A program made the translations under genes and the position numbers. Under the pieces are notes generated by a model. It saw nothing but the letters and a program-made list of their open reading frames with translations. It did not search any database and was not told the DNA's origin. This document shows positions 62,408 through 64,000 of a stretch of 64,000 nucleotides of DNA, in pieces; the stretch's first letter is position 1, and the number at the start of each line of letters is the position of its first letter. Origin of the DNA: Carposina sasakii (Eukaryota > Arthropoda > Insecta > Lepidoptera > Carposinidae); NCBI GenBank assembly GCA_014607495.2, contig CP053157.1, forward strand, positions 11,222,001-11,286,000. The letters are read 5' to 3'.

Positions 62408-62502
62408 GATCGCCCATTCCTGGCGTACACGATGTGAACCAGCCCTTATCAGATGCGAACACAACGCTAAGCGTCACAAACATTAGGGATATTCAGTTCT
62501 AA
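62408..62502 (+). other. Isolated possible terminal coding exon
   Basis: A good acceptor (TTTCTTTATAATTGCAG) is followed by an open stretch encoding SPIPGVHDVNQPLSD... through NIRDIQF and a TAA, with balanced base composition unlike the flanks. I recognise no family. Its phase (two bases before the first full codon) does not fit splicing from unc-4 exon 3, so it would belong to another gene, or it may be chance. Confidence 0.22.
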
Positions 62503-64000
62503 TGGAATGGGAATGAGGAAATTAAAAACGTATTTCATTCAAATTCCTTAACGGATTGTGGATATAAATAATCTAATCCAATGATCGATATATCAAATAA
62601 TAACATAACTACGTAAGTACATACCTAATGTAATTTCAAATTTTTGTTTAAGCTTCTATTTCTGGAAGTCAATAACTAATTTTAGAAATGAAGTATTTGG
62701 GCTTTATGGATAAACAAGGATTAACTGCATAGAGCGGCGTCTCGCTTCCACAATGGAAACAGTCCTGTTTTAGGAATTCATGATAGCACACTTATAGTAT
62801 AAGATGTAGAGACGCCGAGATATATAATTAATTAACTCATTCTCTTCGGGTTTGAGGACTTAAAAACATATTTTTTTCATGAAAATTAAGGAGGTAGCAA
62901 TCTTATAATGCTATAAACCTTATCCAAAAATATCAGGGAATGTAGTAAATCCATTACCATGTAATAGAGGAATAGAGTTATTCACGGCAACGGCAAGTGA
63001 AACCCGCAAGGTGGCGTAATCACTTCATTGTGCAGAGCCATCTAGTGCACGAAGCGGCCTCGACTGCTAGGGTAACCATTTTAGTAAATCCTGGAATATA
63101 TGTACAGTGTCTCGGGTCACCGGTGTCCGACCCGTTAGAGTGCAGTGATATAATCAATTTTATCGACAAATCCACTATATATATATTTTTTTAATTCTCA
63201 CTATTAAAAATTGCAGCTATATTTTTTATTTCTGAGTCCGGGTAGATTCATTTATTTAGCAATATCTATCTGCTGATTATCAAATATAAGTTTATCAAAA
63301 TCTCCTGTTGAAATATTTAATAACACTTAAAACGTAAAAATTTAATAAAAAAATGATATTTAAATTTTTCAATGTTACAAAAAAAACTAGACTATGAAGA
63401 TATTTTTTACTGTTTATCATCTTCAAATAAAATTTTACGTTTTAAGTTTTGAAGATTTTAATGGGAGTTTTGATAAACTGTTTGATGTCAAATTTATTTT
63501 ATGAGATGATAATAACAGTTTACTCTTTATTTCGTTCAGAAACTGTGGAAGATGCATATGACATGATCAAATTGCCAATAGTCAGATTGTTGTTTTACCC
63601 TATCTGGACGCCCCATTATTTTGGTGTTTTGTTTCGTTTAGGCAGGTAATTAGGTAAATGTTACACACTACGACTTAAATTAGGGCGTTCCTCTACTCGC
63701 TTCAAAAACCTTGACAAGTTATATGTATATTACAGTATTATGGCTAATTCGCTTTAACTGGTGAAATTCTAAAAACCAGGAGATTTACTTGCAAAAACAG
63801 TATAACAGGAGGCACACCCCGAACCCAGGAGAAATCTGGAAAAACAGGAGACCTGGTAACACTGCAAGGCTTAGTTTATTTGGATGCGTATATGCTAAGC
63901 TGAGCCATAGCTTTATCTTCGTAATCACTAGGCAAATTATTTTATAATTTTTAATTTTCTCAGTCCCAAATCTGGACAATTTGATGGTGACCCTACACTA

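Larger units (their letters stand above)
56081..64000. other. 3' flank of unc-4
   Basis: AT-rich with no recognised gene. It holds one interspersed repeat, a mini-MITE, one CAGGG MITE, the 43-bp tandem repeat and the isolated possible exon. 60010-60420 is somewhat richer in GC and repeat-poor, and could be regulatory. Confidence 0.65.

Overview
This is an AT-rich animal nuclear sequence, almost certainly from a moth or butterfly. The evidence is GT-AG introns, tRNA-derived SINEs and interspersed repeats of types common in Lepidoptera, and very frequent short TAGGTA/TACCTA words. No bacterial, organellar or rRNA features were seen, and the species cannot be named from the sequence alone.

One host gene can be assembled with confidence: the paired-like homeobox transcription factor unc-4 (vertebrate Uncx), on the plus strand. 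It has four coding exons: 16152-16365, 43106-43278, 53651-53790 and 55215-55719. They give a 343-residue protein, with introns of about 26.7, 10.4 and 1.4 kb. The homeodomain is split by intron 2 between its residues 46 and 47. The gene starts in a GC-rich island (about 15.9-16.4 kb) with two short upstream ORFs. A second GC-rich, promoter-like stretch lies at about 14.8-14.95 kb. A 3' UTR with a possible Pumilio site and a poly(A) signal follows the stop.

Region by region: 1-14.8 kb is upstream, non-coding DNA filled with miniature inverted-repeat elements, SINEs and non-LTR retrotransposon remnants. 14.8-16.4 kb is the promoter and first exon. 16.4-43.1 kb is intron 1. It holds SINEs, a PIF/Harbinger-like MITE, a nested pair of TA-flanked MITEs, moderately GC-rich islands that may be enhancers, and a complete 3.64-kb hAT transposon (37662-41304). 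43.1-55.2 kb carries the rest of the homeobox, further MITEs, and a 22-bp minisatellite just after exon 3. 55.7-64 kb is 3' flank, with a 43-bp tandem repeat and one isolated possible exon.

The most unusual object is the hAT transposon. It has perfect ends and an 8-bp target duplication. A BED-finger hAT transposase, broken by two single-base frameshifts in A runs, is transcribed head-to-head with an intact 135-codon second ORF that carries a BESS-like motif. Eight CTCGAG words, four near each end, may be subterminal transposase sites. Other points of interest are a 52-bp hAT-like micro-MITE present twice (once inside another MITE), a foldback element inserted at the edge of an older MITE, and a tandem array of homeodomain core sites inside unc-4.
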